Shown here piece by piece: positions 18,865 to 28,111 of a stretch of 64,000 bases of DNA. Source of the DNA: Anaerolineae bacterium (GTDB lineage: Bacteria > Chloroflexota > Anaerolineae > DUEN01); NCBI GenBank assembly GCA_025060615.1, contig JANXBS010000022.1, positions 1 to 64,000 of the forward strand, read 5' to 3'. A program made the position numbers and the translations under genes. Each line of letters starts with the position of its first letter. Position 1 is the stretch's first letter. The notes under the pieces were generated by a model that had not been told where the DNA came from, did not search any database, and saw only the letters and a program-made list of their open reading frames with translations.

Positions 18865-19661
18865 CGGATGTACGGCTTGTCTTTGTAACGTAAATCTATC
18901 AAACTCACAGTGCGGCCTTCGTGAGCGATCTGTCGCTGCACCGCGTCGAAGACCTGCACCTTGTACGCCATGTCTTGGCCTTCACCCAAATAGACCAGCA
19001 CCCCTTCAGGAGTGATAAACTGCAGGCCATATATGGGATCGTAGCGGAAAAGGCCCACCTCGGGCACAATCTGGCGGATGCGTCGAATGCCGACGACGAT
19101 CTCTTGGTTCATCCGTCCCTCGCTATCAGCCATCGCCCTCTCTTCGTCCTCCACCAGAACCAGGTTGGGCAGATCGGCAAGCGGCACCATCGCCTGGCCT
19201 TCGCTATCCACCCAAAAGGCCACATCGCGGGTACGCCATAGGATGATAGGCTCCCGCTCCTCAACGATGATCTGAACGCGATTCGGAAGCCAACAGCGCA
19301 CCGTGGCCGATCGGATATAGGGTAAAGCCTCTAGCCTCTGTTCTATCACCTCTGGCTGGATCCAGAAAATACTATAGCCGTCAATCCCGCTGGCCTCATA
19401 GATCTGGCCAGCCGATAACAGCCGATGACCATGCACCTCAGCCTCGTACACGTAAAACGCATAGCTCGCGAAAAACTCCACTAAGATCGTCAGCAGCCCA
19501 GCCAGGACGATTAAGCCGACGGCTCGCCCGGCCCGCTGCCTCGCCGTGATCAGGCGACGGAGCCCCAGGCGACGGACCATGGCACTGGAAAACCGTCTTC
19601 GGGACGCCTCCGGGCCACGGCGAGTCGTGACGAACGAAGCACCGCTATGATGCTTGCTCAT
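18861..19661 (-). CDS. ftsQ: Cell division protein FtsQ/DivIB
   Basis: FtsQ is a bitopic divisome scaffold. The 266-residue protein has a basic cytoplasmic N-terminus, one transmembrane helix (about 46-66, GLIVLAGLLTILVEFF), and an extracytoplasmic POTRA-type segment (GHRLLSAGQIYEASGID; then LPYIRSATVRCWLPNRVQI). The beta domain follows, ending in [14 protein letters not shown]. The start at 19661 overlaps the end of ddl by 17 bases. It has only a weak AAGGG very close to the ATG, so it may rely on coupling. The frame continues upstream to 19733 within ddl. Confidence 0.88.
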   Translation of the reverse strand: MSKHHSGASFVTTRRGPEASRRRFSSAMVRRLGLRRLITARQRAGRAVGLIVLAGLLTILVEFFASYAFYVYEAEVHGHRLLSAGQIYEASGIDGYSIFWIQPEVIEQRLEALPYIRSATVRCWLPNRVQIIVEEREPIILWRTRDVAFWVDSEGQAMVPLADLPNLVLVEDEERAMADSEGRMNQEIVVGIRRIRQIVPEVGLFRYDPIYGLQFITPEGVLVYLGEGQDMAYKVQVFDAVQRQIAHEGRTVSLIDLRYKDKPYIR

Positions 19662-20763
19662 ACCCTTGATATGATAGAGTGGGCACGTTCTCGCAGCGCG
19701 AGCGCTCGGCGTGCCGTTCAAACGCCAGCTCAATCAGCCGATCCACCAAGGCCGGATATGGCAAGCCGCTCGCCTCCCATAGCTTAGGATACATGCTAAT
19801 GTTGGTAAACCCAGGGATCGTGTTGACCTCGTTCACATAGATACGGCCATCATCTCGGGAGAGCAGGAAGTCCACGCGAGCCATACCTGCGCCGTCCACC
19901 GCCCGAAACGCAGCGATCGCCAATTCCTGGACCTGGCGCGTCTGGTCCGGCGATAGGGGAGCCGGGATCAGAAGCTGTGAGGTCCCATTCAGGTATTTGG
20001 CTGCGTAATCGTAAAATTCATGGCTCGGCACCACCTCGCCAGGGATGGAAGCCTGCGGCTCGTCATTGCCCAGGACGCTGCATTCGATCTCACGCGCCCC
20101 GTCCACCCCCTCCTCCACGAGGAGCTTGCGGTCGTAACGGGCGGCTTCGGTTAGCCCGGCTATCAGCTCATCTCGGTTGTGCGCTTTGGTGACTCCAACG
20201 CTCGATCCCAGATTGGCCGGCTTCACAAACATCGGATATGGCAGCGTCGCCTCCATCTCCCGTACGACCGATTCGGGCTCGGCCTCCCATCGTCGCCGCA
20301 GGACGACCCGATAGCGCACTACCGGCAGCTCCCGGGCTATGAAGAGCTCTTTCATGAGCGCCTTATCCATGCCCACGGCTGAGCTGGCCACCCCGCATCC
20401 GACATAGGGCACCCCAATCAGCTCCAACAGCCCCTGGATGGTGCCATCCTCGCCATAAGGTCCATGCAGCACGGGAAAGACGACATCCAGCTCCGCCAGC
20501 GCGGCCAAATCGGGAAACGGCCTGCCGACCGCGTTCAAAGCTGCCTCGACCTCATCAGCGGTCGTCAAGCTGCCGACGGCCGCTTTCAGCATCTCTAGCG
20601 ACCGCTCGGAGTGGATCCAACGCCCGGCACGGGTGATGCCGATGGGCACGATCTCATACCGCTCGCGGTCGAGCGCGCCCATCACTGAGCGGGCCGAGGC
20701 CAAGCTGACCTCGTGCTCGCCCGAACGGCCACCGAAGATGATGCCGACACGGATCTTGTGCAT
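19645..20763 (-). CDS. ddl: D-alanine--D-alanine ligase
   Basis: Ddl makes the D-Ala-D-Ala dipeptide that MurF adds to the peptidoglycan stem. The 372-residue ATP-grasp protein has GGRSGEHEVSLASA, HGPYGEDGTIQG, the glycine-rich loop NLGSSVGVTKA and NEVNTIPGFT. The omega-loop EFYDYAAKY has the tyrosine of true D-Ala-D-Ala ligases, not the pattern of vancomycin-resistance D-Ala-D-Lac ligases. GGAAG precedes the ATG. It lies between murB and ftsQ in the dcw operon. The C-terminal 20 residues beyond the family end are polar and overlap the ftsQ start. Confidence 0.95.
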   Translation of the reverse strand: MHKIRVGIIFGGRSGEHEVSLASARSVMGALDRERYEIVPIGITRAGRWIHSERSLEMLKAAVGSLTTADEVEAALNAVGRPFPDLAALAELDVVFPVLHGPYGEDGTIQGLLELIGVPYVGCGVASSAVGMDKALMKELFIARELPVVRYRVVLRRRWEAEPESVVREMEATLPYPMFVKPANLGSSVGVTKAHNRDELIAGLTEAARYDRKLLVEEGVDGAREIECSVLGNDEPQASIPGEVVPSHEFYDYAAKYLNGTSQLLIPAPLSPDQTRQVQELAIAAFRAVDGAGMARVDFLLSRDDGRIYVNEVNTIPGFTNISMYPKLWEASGLPYPALVDRLIELAFERHAERSRCENVPTLSYQGYEQAS

Positions 20764-20802
20764 AACGGCTTCCTTCAGATCGAACCTCTCAGCGAGGCTT
20801 CT

Positions 20803-21735
20803 CTACAGCCCAATGAATAAAATCTCCGGCTCTAAAGTGACGCCGAAGCGTTCCTTTACCGCACGCTGCGCCCGCTCGATCAGGCACAATACATCGCGCG
20901 CCGTAGCGCCACCCAGGTTGATGATGAAATTGGCATGTACCGTCGAGAACTGCGCGCCGCCCTCCCGTGCCCCTTTCAGCCCAGCAGCCTCGATCAGCCG
21001 TCCTGCATAGTCCCCCGGAGGATTGCGGAAAATGCTGCCCGCGCTGGCTGTGATTGGCTGTGTACGTCGGCGATACGCCAGATACTCTGATGCGCGCTGA
21101 CGCAGCGTGTCCACGGGCGCAGGCGTGAGTCGAAACGAGGCACTCAACACCACCCCGGTCAGCGCTCCTGTCTTCAGCCGGCTGCTGCGATAACCCAGCT
21201 CTAGCTCGGCCGCCGGCCACACGAACCGCTGACCGGACGGATGCACAAGTTCTACCGAGGAGAGACAATCAGCTATACAGCCACCATGTGCCCCTGCGTT
21301 CCCCACCACCGCGCCGCCCACCGTGCCCGGCACGCTGACAGCCCACTCCAGCCCAGCCAAGCCGGCTTGGATTGCCTCCCGTGCTAACCCCGCTAACAAG
21401 GCTCCCGACTCGGCCCAGACTGTGCCATCTTCACCAATCCGGATGGCCCGACAGCGGTTAACAATGGTCAGCCCTCGCACGCCCGCATCGCTGATCAGCA
21501 CGTTGCTGCCACCTCCCAGGACCCACCAGGGCATACCGCTCTTATGGGCCAGTGCGACTGCACCGGCTAGATCGTCTACCGTGTGGACCACCACCAGCAG
21601 GTCTGCGGGGCCACCGATGCGAAAGGAAGTGTAATCGCCAAGGGGAACATCCCGGTGCACTGTCAGCCCCATCGCTTCTAACCCTATCTGGAGGTTCGTC
21701 AGCATCATCCCCACAGCCGTCTGGGCCACTTTCAT
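20803..21735 (-). CDS. murB: UDP-N-acetylenolpyruvoylglucosamine reductase
   Basis: MurB reduces UDP-GlcNAc-enolpyruvate to UDP-MurNAc with NADPH and FAD. The 310-residue protein has the FAD-binding motifs GGPADLLV and [16 protein letters not shown], then [19 protein letters not shown]. The catalytic region [22 protein letters not shown] carries the proton-donating Ser, and the C-terminal Glu is in LEPEILFIG. The YRSSRLK motif is also present. Its ATG overlaps the murC stop (ATGA). Confidence 0.96.
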   Translation of the reverse strand: MKVAQTAVGMMLTNLQIGLEAMGLTVHRDVPLGDYTSFRIGGPADLLVVVHTVDDLAGAVALAHKSGMPWWVLGGGSNVLISDAGVRGLTIVNRCRAIRIGEDGTVWAESGALLAGLAREAIQAGLAGLEWAVSVPGTVGGAVVGNAGAHGGCIADCLSSVELVHPSGQRFVWPAAELELGYRSSRLKTGALTGVVLSASFRLTPAPVDTLRQRASEYLAYRRRTQPITASAGSIFRNPPGDYAGRLIEAAGLKGAREGGAQFSTVHANFIINLGGATARDVLCLIERAQRAVKERFGVTLEPEILFIGL

Positions 21736-23180
21736 CCCCTCGATCTCTTGTCGAGAGCGGCCAGCACACGCTCGCCTACCTGGTACCCATCACCGGCTCC
21801 CAGCGTAAGCAGCACATCGCCGGGGCGCAGATCCGCCAACAGGATCTCAGCTGCTTCGTTTAATCCGCCTATATAGCGAACGTCCGGGTGCGTTTGACGT
21901 GCCGCCTCCGCCAATTGCGCGGCATGTACACCAAGGGTGTCGTGCTCGCGCGCAGCGTAGACATCCGTGATCAAGACATGATCGGCCTCGGCGAAGCAGT
22001 TAGCAAAGGCCGAGAGCAGAGCCCGCGTGCGGCTATATGTATGGGGCTGAAAGACCACCCAGATCGTCCGGTCGGGATATCGTTGCCGAGCGCCGGCGAG
22101 CGTCGCCTGGACTTCGCTGGGGTGATGTGCATAATCATCTATGACGATTATATCATGCTTCATTCCTTTCACCTCGAAGCGGCGGCGCACCCCTGCAAAA
22201 TTACTAAGATGAGCTGCAGCGATCTCCGGCGATATGCCGAAATGAGATGCCACAGCAAGGCAGGCCAGCGCATTCCGAACATTGTGATGGCCCGGAATGC
22301 GCAGACGCAGTTCCGCAACGGGCACACCAGCATGCCATACCTGGCTATCGATCCCACCATGCTGGTTTGCGCATAGTGTACGAGCTTGCCACAACGAATC
22401 GCCACCCAGCCCATAGGTGATCGCCGGCCGTCCGAAGGCCTGCCGAGCCTCAGCCAATGCCCGTGCACCGGGATCATCGGCGCATGCTACCAGTAATCCA
22501 TCTTCCGGTAGCCGCTGAACGAACTCCTGGAAGGCTTTCACGAAGTCGGCAGGAGTAGGATAACAGTCCACGTGATCCCATTCCACGTTGGTCACTACTG
22601 CCACCTGCGGGCTCAGGCCCAAAAACATGCGATCATACTCATCCGCCTCGATCACAAAGACGCGTCCTCGCCCGGCGCGCGCGTTACACTCCAGCCCCAG
22701 CACTGTTCCGCCCACGATGAAATCCGGGTCATGCCCAGCCGCCAAGAGCGTGGTGGCGATCATAGCGGTCGTCGTCGTCTTACCATGGGTCCCGGCCACC
22801 GCAATGCCGATCTTCCCATGCATCAAGGCTCCTAGAAACTGAGCACGCTTGACCACAGGAATGCCCGCAGCCAAAGCCGACTGCAACTCCGGGTTCTCAG
22901 GCCGCACCGCTGAGGAGATCAGCACCAGATCCGCCCCAGCTACCTGACCGGCCGCCTGCCCGATGTAGATCGTAGCGCCGGCCGCCTCCAGGCGCTCCGT
23001 CGTCGGGGTGCGCATCAGGTCGCTGCCCGAGACGCGATATCCTCGCTCTAGGAGGATCGTGGCGATCGCGGAGAGGCCAGCGCCTCCGATGCCGACCAGA
23101 TGGATATGCGCGTTGGGGCGATCCAGGATCGCAACGACCATTTCCGGTGTAGCCAACGGGATAGCCGACGGAACGCTCAC
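21732..23180 (-). CDS. murC: UDP-N-acetylmuramate--L-alanine ligase
   Basis: MurC adds L-Ala to UDP-MurNAc, the first step of stem-peptide assembly. The 482-residue protein has the N-terminal HLVGIGGAGLSAIA dinucleotide-type loop, the ATP loop AGTHGKTTTTAMI, EADEYDRMF, TNVEWDHVDCY and the C-terminal DDYAHHPSEV. The GTG at 23180 is preferred because it overlaps the upstream stop in a GTGA and has GAGG eight bases before it. The open frame further upstream lies in the CvpA-like gene. Confidence 0.95.
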   Translation of the reverse strand: MSVPSAIPLATPEMVVAILDRPNAHIHLVGIGGAGLSAIATILLERGYRVSGSDLMRTPTTERLEAAGATIYIGQAAGQVAGADLVLISSAVRPENPELQSALAAGIPVVKRAQFLGALMHGKIGIAVAGTHGKTTTTAMIATTLLAAGHDPDFIVGGTVLGLECNARAGRGRVFVIEADEYDRMFLGLSPQVAVVTNVEWDHVDCYPTPADFVKAFQEFVQRLPEDGLLVACADDPGARALAEARQAFGRPAITYGLGGDSLWQARTLCANQHGGIDSQVWHAGVPVAELRLRIPGHHNVRNALACLAVASHFGISPEIAAAHLSNFAGVRRRFEVKGMKHDIIVIDDYAHHPSEVQATLAGARQRYPDRTIWVVFQPHTYSRTRALLSAFANCFAEADHVLITDVYAAREHDTLGVHAAQLAEAARQTHPDVRYIGGLNEAAEILLADLRPGDVLLTLGAGDGYQVGERVLAALDKRSRG

Positions 23181-23725
23181 TTGCGAATCCTCAACAGCAA
23201 CATGATGGCGACGATCCCTATTAGCACTGTGCGATCTATGACCTGTGGCGGCAGATATTTCACCAGTTGCTGAGCTGTCTGGCTGAGTTGAGGCTGGACA
23301 AGGCCCCACCGCTGCAACGGATAGCCGAAGCGATCCAAGTAGTACCAGATGGTCCCATTGATCAGGTAACCGTTGATCAGGCCGTTTCCAAAGCTGATCA
23401 AAGAGCCGATCCGTCCCTTGCGGGGTTTCCCAGAGAAGGAAAACGTTTCTCCCGCATAGGAAGCGAAGATGATCAACAGGAATACAGCTATATGGACGAG
23501 AAACTGGATCAGGTCACCGTTTGGGCCTTCCGTGATGCGGATGCCCACGGCCGCCCCCACTTGCGAATCCAACAACTGCAACCCCGGCTGCACAACCTGT
23601 CCGAGAACCAAGATGCCGATCAAGGCCATGGTCGTAACGCCCAGCTCACGTGGGTACCCCCTCGCCATACCCACGAAGCCGAATATCAACGTGAGCGTAA
23701 TCCATAAAATTTCGATAGGACTCAT
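23177..23725 (-). CDS. CvpA-like polytopic membrane protein A in the dcw operon
   Basis: The 182-residue protein has about four to five hydrophobic helices: an N-terminal pair around a GMARGYPREL loop, a central helix (FLVHIAVFLLIIFASY), a FGNGLINGYLINGTIWYYL segment and a C-terminal helix (TVLIGIVAIMLLLRIRK). The topology resembles the CvpA (colicin V production) family, though similarity is by pattern only. Its neighbour at 23766 has the same architecture, including an NGYL-x-N motif, so the two are probably ancient duplicates. Their place between murG and murC, in perfect coupling with murC, suggests a role in envelope assembly. Confidence 0.7.
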   Translation of the reverse strand: MSPIEILWITLTLIFGFVGMARGYPRELGVTTMALIGILVLGQVVQPGLQLLDSQVGAAVGIRITEGPNGDLIQFLVHIAVFLLIIFASYAGETFSFSGKPRKGRIGSLISFGNGLINGYLINGTIWYYLDRFGYPLQRWGLVQPQLSQTAQQLVKYLPPQVIDRTVLIGIVAIMLLLRIRK

Positions 23726-23765
23726 ATGGTGGTTCTAGCCCTTTCAACTCAGGGCTAATGAGCTC

Positions 23766-24395
23766 TCAGCCTTCCTTCTTCTTCTCCGGCTCAATGGAAC
23801 GCACGATCAGATAAAGGATCAGCCCGATCACACCCAGCCAGAGGACGGAGCGATACTGGCCGAGAAAGGCCCGCAGCGACTCTGAAGCTACCCCGATCTG
23901 CACCTCTCGCTCCGGCGGAGCGGCTGCGCTCAGCGCAGCGAGCGGGCCTGGCAGCCCCCTGGGCAAGATGGGCAGAAAGAAGGCATTCAACAGATAACCA
24001 TTGAACATCCCTACCAAAACTGACCACCATGACGATCTACCTCGAAACAACTTGACATAGCTCAGCAAATATGTCGCAACGACGAGCAACACCAAAAACG
24101 CGAGCAGGAACGTAGAGCTCAGTTCTGCCGAGATCAAGGGCGGCGCCTGGCTAACTCTAGTCCAGACTTCTCCTGGATTCTCTGCAGTCACACCGCCTCT
24201 GACGATGAACAAAGCGAACCGATGGAGCCGATTCACAAAGGCGACCAACCGATCTCCCCATAGCTCCACAGCTATACGCGAACCGAGGATCACTCCCAAC
24301 GTGATCAACTCCGCTCGGGTGCCTCGCCGGTGACCGATCCAGCCGAAGAGCGCCAGAAATCCGATCAACGTAACTAGGGTCTCAAGACGGCTCAC
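23766..24395 (-). CDS. CvpA-like polytopic membrane protein B in the dcw operon
   Basis: The 209-residue protein has an N-terminal helix with GWIGHRRGTRAEL, a central helix FLLAFLVLLVVATYLLSY, the segment VGMFNGYLLNAFFLPILP, an Ala/Pro-rich loop and a C-terminal helix (LWLGVIGLILYLIVRS) ending in a lysine/glutamate tail. It has the same layout as the protein at 23177, spaced 40 bases downstream. The GTG start overlaps the murG stop (GTGA). The function is unknown. The genomic position is the main hint that it works with lipid II synthesis or division. Confidence 0.7.
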   Translation of the reverse strand: MSRLETLVTLIGFLALFGWIGHRRGTRAELITLGVILGSRIAVELWGDRLVAFVNRLHRFALFIVRGGVTAENPGEVWTRVSQAPPLISAELSSTFLLAFLVLLVVATYLLSYVKLFRGRSSWWSVLVGMFNGYLLNAFFLPILPRGLPGPLAALSAAAPPEREVQIGVASESLRAFLGQYRSVLWLGVIGLILYLIVRSIEPEKKKEG

Positions 24396-25528
24396 TGAGA
24401 AGCCCTCACCATTTCAGCCATCAACTGGATCATACGTGGCACTGCGTCCTCGCGCGCCAGCGCGCGGGCGGCCTGTGCCATGCGCTGACGGGCGACAGGA
24501 TCGTTCAGTAGTCCCAACACCGTAGGCAACAGACACTGCTCCAGGTCTCGATCCTCCAACAACCGCGCCGCGCCGTGGTTTGCCAGAAATGCCGCGTTGA
24601 CATACTGATGGCGGCCCGCATACGGATACGGCACTAGCACTGCTGGCAACCCCACCGTTGGCAGCTCCCCCAGGTTTGAAGCGCCGGCCCGGTTCACCAT
24701 CAAATCCGCGGCGGCTAGGGCGTCTGGTAGCTCCTCATGCAAATATGGATAAAGATGGTAATCGCTACGCAAAGATGCCGGCAATTTCTCCGCTTCCCAC
24801 TGAACCCATGACCAGTCTAGGCGCCCCGTGACATGGACGAGCTGCACTTGTTTCAGCAGCTCGGAAAGCCCTTGACAGATCGCCCGGTTAATGCTCCGCG
24901 CGCCATGGCTTCCACCCATGACCAGCAGCACTGGACGATCCGCTTGAAGGCCCAGCCGCCTCCTGGCCCCTGCTCGATCAGCAGCGGCCGCTCTCAGCTC
25001 GGCGCGCACCGGATAGCCAGTCACCACCGCCTTGCCGGGGAAGTATCGTGCTGCCGGCTCAAACGAGACAGCAACCTTCTGCGCTAGCCGGCTTAGCCAG
25101 CGGACTGCCAACCCCGGCATCAGATCCGGCAGGTAGACCAGCAGAGGAATGCGCTCTAGGCGCGCCGCAAGGGCGACCGGCACAGTTACGTACGCTCCAG
25201 TGACAAACACCACATCTGGCTCAAACTCGCGCAACCAACGGCGAGCTTGACGCACCCCTCGTCGAATGCGCCACAGATGGCTAGCGGCAGTCCAAGGGGC
25301 ATTTCCCCGTAATTGGCCGCTGTCCACAGGCACAAATGGCAATCCCGCCCGGCCGACTAATTCCCTCTCCACCCCATTGGGGTTGCCTGCATATAGCACT
25401 TTATGGGATTCAGCGCCGCGGCCTGCGGGAACGTCGCCTAAGGGGGGCCCGGCCAACAGGGCTTGCGCGATCGCTAAGGATGGATACACGTGACCGCCGG
25501 TGCCCCCGCCTGAAAACAAGACCCGCAC
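24392..25528 (-). CDS. murG: Lipid II synthase MurG
   Basis: MurG is the peripheral membrane glycosyltransferase that adds GlcNAc to lipid I. The 378-residue protein begins with the family start MRVLFSGGGTGGHVYPSL. It has the acceptor-side loop VTGAYVTVPVALAA, the hinge VMGGSHGARSIN and the UDP-GlcNAc site NRAGASNLGELPTVGLPAVLVPYPYA. The GTG at 25528 follows GGAGGAGG. With this start the gene overlaps the ftsW coding frame by 119 bases, which is unusually long. Confidence 0.95.
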   Translation of the reverse strand: MRVLFSGGGTGGHVYPSLAIAQALLAGPPLGDVPAGRGAESHKVLYAGNPNGVERELVGRAGLPFVPVDSGQLRGNAPWTAASHLWRIRRGVRQARRWLREFEPDVVFVTGAYVTVPVALAARLERIPLLVYLPDLMPGLAVRWLSRLAQKVAVSFEPAARYFPGKAVVTGYPVRAELRAAAADRAGARRRLGLQADRPVLLVMGGSHGARSINRAICQGLSELLKQVQLVHVTGRLDWSWVQWEAEKLPASLRSDYHLYPYLHEELPDALAAADLMVNRAGASNLGELPTVGLPAVLVPYPYAGRHQYVNAAFLANHGAARLLEDRDLEQCLLPTVLGLLNDPVARQRMAQAARALAREDAVPRMIQLMAEMVRASQ

Positions 25529-26657
25529 TCGCCTCCTCCGTCTGGCGTGCTGGGCTTCCCCCACGCGATACGCTCAACAACAGGCCAATCCCCGTCATCG
25601 CCGTCACCAGCGATGAGCCCCCATAGCTAATGAATGGCAGAGGCATGCCTGTGAAAGGGATCATTGCCGTAATCACGCCGATGTTGATGATCGCCTGAAA
25701 TACCAGCCAAAAGGTGATGCCCGATGCCAACAACATGCCAAAACGATCATGAGCGTGAAGCGCGATCCGAAATCCCCGATATAAAAGCCCAGCAAACAGT
25801 CCCACTACTAACAAGGTCCCCAGTAATCCCGTATCCCTCCCCACGATCGCCAGGATCGCATCGCTCCAGCCGATAGGAATATAGGCGCTGGGATCCAGTT
25901 GAGCGGCCCCTGGTCCCCCACGGCCGGCCAACCCACCCTGAACTAACAGCCTCACAGCCTGGCGGGCTTGCTCACTGCCACCCTGCGCTGGATCGCGCAG
26001 AAACTGGATGTAGTCACGGACGCGGGCCTGAGCATAGTCTGACTGGCTGATAAGCACTGTAAACGTGATCACCAGCGCGGCCAGAGCAACCCCCAGTTGC
26101 TTGAGATCAGCGCCAGCGATGAAGAACATGGTGATCGCCGTCACCACGATGAGAATCGCCGTGCTGAAATTGGGCTCCGCCACGATCAGCATCGTGACGA
26201 TCCCCAGCAAGATGGCAAACGGCACTAAGCCCAAACGGGCGTCGCGAAGTGTCTTCTCACGGCTAGAAAGCCAGGCAGCGAGATAGATGATCACGGCGAT
26301 CTTGGCAAACTCGCTGGGCTGCACGCTGCCGCTGAACAGGTTGCGCTGCGCTCCGAAGCGCTCTTCGGACAGCATTAACACAGCCAAAAGCCCCAACAGG
26401 GCTACCGCCATGATCGGGATGGAGTATCGCTTCCAGATACGGTAGTCCACTATGGCGGCCGCGGTCATCGTCCCCAGCCCCAACGTCGCCCATATCATCT
26501 GCCGTGAAAAGTAATATGCGCTGTTTCCTGTATGGCGCTGCGCGTCAGCATAGCTGGCGCTATAGACAGAGATCACGCCGAATGACAGCAGGCTGGCCAC
26601 AATCGCCAGCAGCATCCAGTCTACACGTTGCCGCTGCTTGCCGCCCTGCCTGCGCAT
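25410..26657 (-). CDS. ftsW: Lipid II polymerase / cell division protein FtsW
   Basis: FtsW is a SEDS-family peptidoglycan glycosyltransferase that works with FtsI. The 415-residue protein has about ten helices, with the family motifs GSVQPSEFAKIAVIIYLAAW, an AEPNFSTA segment and MPLPFISYGGSSLVTAM near the end. After VSRGG the frame continues 48 residues as a very basic tail (RRGHRRSR, PLRRRSRRPRR) that is encoded over the start of murG. Most FtsW proteins stop soon after the SRGG motif, so this tail may be a read-on from a lost stop codon. The ATG at 26657 lies 12 bases after the murD stop. Confidence 0.93.
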   Translation of the reverse strand: MRRQGGKQRQRVDWMLLAIVASLLSFGVISVYSASYADAQRHTGNSAYYFSRQMIWATLGLGTMTAAAIVDYRIWKRYSIPIMAVALLGLLAVLMLSEERFGAQRNLFSGSVQPSEFAKIAVIIYLAAWLSSREKTLRDARLGLVPFAILLGIVTMLIVAEPNFSTAILIVVTAITMFFIAGADLKQLGVALAALVITFTVLISQSDYAQARVRDYIQFLRDPAQGGSEQARQAVRLLVQGGLAGRGGPGAAQLDPSAYIPIGWSDAILAIVGRDTGLLGTLLVVGLFAGLLYRGFRIALHAHDRFGMLLASGITFWLVFQAIINIGVITAMIPFTGMPLPFISYGGSSLVTAMTGIGLLLSVSRGGSPARQTEEASAGLVFRRGHRRSRVSILSDRASPVGRAPLRRRSRRPRR

Positions 26658-26669
26658 GCGCTTCCGCCC

Positions 26670-28097
26670 TCATAATGCTTGCACCAGACGTCGAAAATGC
26701 TCACCCCGCTCGGCGAAGTCTCGGTACGCGTCGAAGCTGGTGCCACCAGGTGAGAGCAGGACCACATCACCTGGCCGCGCCACCTGCACCGCCAGATGCA
26801 CCGCTGCGGCTAAATCGGGACATACCTGAATGCCCTCCAGCCGCCGATCCCCCTCCTCTTCAGCTTTCGCCCGCACCACCTTAGCGATCATTGGCCCAGC
26901 CTCGCCGAAGCAGATGAGATAACGCACCCGCCGTCCTATCTCACGCGCAAGGACATCCCACGGCAATTTCTTGTCTCGCCCGCCTGCTAGCAGGACGATC
27001 GGCTGATCGAAGGAGCGAAGGGCTGCCAGGGCGCGCTCAGGAGCGGTAGCGATTGAGTCGTTGATCCACAGCACCCCGTTGTGCTCGCGCACGAGCTCCA
27101 GCCGATGCTCCACGCCACGAAACCCTCGCACTGCCTGAGCCATAGCAGCCGGCGAGGCTCCAGCTGCCCCGGCGATCGCGCAGGCCGCCAACACGTTCAA
27201 CACGTTATGCCAACCACGTAGTTGAACCTCATCTAGGGACAATACTATTCGCTCGTCATCGGCCCATCGCCACACCACCCGGCCGTCGCGTATACATGTG
27301 CCTTGGGCGATCATCTGTTGGCCGCTGAAGCCGACCAGGCCCGCGATCAGCGGAAAATCCACAGCCGGCTGGCCTCGATCAGCCGGGATCGTCACTCGCG
27401 CCGCCCGCCACCAGGCTCCCGTTACCTCATCATCCACCCCCAACACAGCCACATCCGCCGTCCCTTGCCAGCGCAAAATATTCGCCTTGGCTGCCGCATA
27501 GTGACTCATGGACGGATGGCGGTCCAGGTGGTTAGGCGTCACGTTTAGCACGGCTGCGATGTGGGGGCTACGGGTGCATAACTCCAACTGAAAGCTGGAC
27601 ATCTCCAGCACCACCCAGTCGCTCGGATGCACGGTCTCCAGCCGATCAATCAGGGGCAGGCCAATATTCCCGCCCACGTGCGCGGTCATCCCGGCCGTCC
27701 TCATGATCTCGCCCACCAGCGTAGTGGTGGTGGTCTTGCCGGCTGAACCGGTGATGCCGATCACCGGCGCAGGCGAGAGCTCTAGCGTCAACTGAGCATC
27801 ATTGCTGAGCGGGATGCCGTGCGCTCGCGCCGTCTGCACGATGGGCAGGTCAGTAGGCACGCCCCCGCTCAGGCAAAGCAGATCACAGCCGTCCAGCAAC
27901 GTCTCAGGATGCCCACCCAAGACGTACCGGATTGGCAGGCCGTTCAGGGCAGCCAGCGCCGGCTGCAGCGCGGCGGCCGGCTGTTGATCACTGACAGTCA
28001 CTCGCGCGCCTTGTGCGACGAAAAAGCGGGCCAGGGCCATGCCCTGCCGAGCCAGCCCCAGGATCACCACCGACTTCCCCGCCCATGCCTTGCTCAT
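26670..28097 (-). CDS. murD: UDP-N-acetylmuramoyl-L-alanine--D-glutamate ligase
   Basis: MurD adds D-Glu to UDP-MurNAc-L-Ala. The 475-residue protein has the N-terminal loop VILGLARQGMALA, the ATP loop GITGSAGKTTTTTLV, EMSSFQLE, the NVTPNHLDRH motif and a C-terminal domain with NDSIATAPER and LLAGGRDKKLPW. GGGGA precedes the ATG at 28097. It lies between mraY (14 bases) and ftsW (12 bases). Confidence 0.96.
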   Translation of the reverse strand: MSKAWAGKSVVILGLARQGMALARFFVAQGARVTVSDQQPAAALQPALAALNGLPIRYVLGGHPETLLDGCDLLCLSGGVPTDLPIVQTARAHGIPLSNDAQLTLELSPAPVIGITGSAGKTTTTTLVGEIMRTAGMTAHVGGNIGLPLIDRLETVHPSDWVVLEMSSFQLELCTRSPHIAAVLNVTPNHLDRHPSMSHYAAAKANILRWQGTADVAVLGVDDEVTGAWWRAARVTIPADRGQPAVDFPLIAGLVGFSGQQMIAQGTCIRDGRVVWRWADDERIVLSLDEVQLRGWHNVLNVLAACAIAGAAGASPAAMAQAVRGFRGVEHRLELVREHNGVLWINDSIATAPERALAALRSFDQPIVLLAGGRDKKLPWDVLAREIGRRVRYLICFGEAGPMIAKVVRAKAEEEGDRRLEGIQVCPDLAAAVHLAVQVARPGDVVLLSPGGTSFDAYRDFAERGEHFRRLVQAL

Positions 28098-28111
28098 CGT
28101 CCCCTATCCGC

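Noticed and set aside
19645-20763. D-Ala-D-Lac (glycopeptide resistance) ligase, given the vanW-like gene in the window
   Set aside because: The omega loop EFYDYAAKY is that of ordinary D-Ala-D-Ala ligases. The vanW-family gene is 36 kb away with no vanHAX partners.
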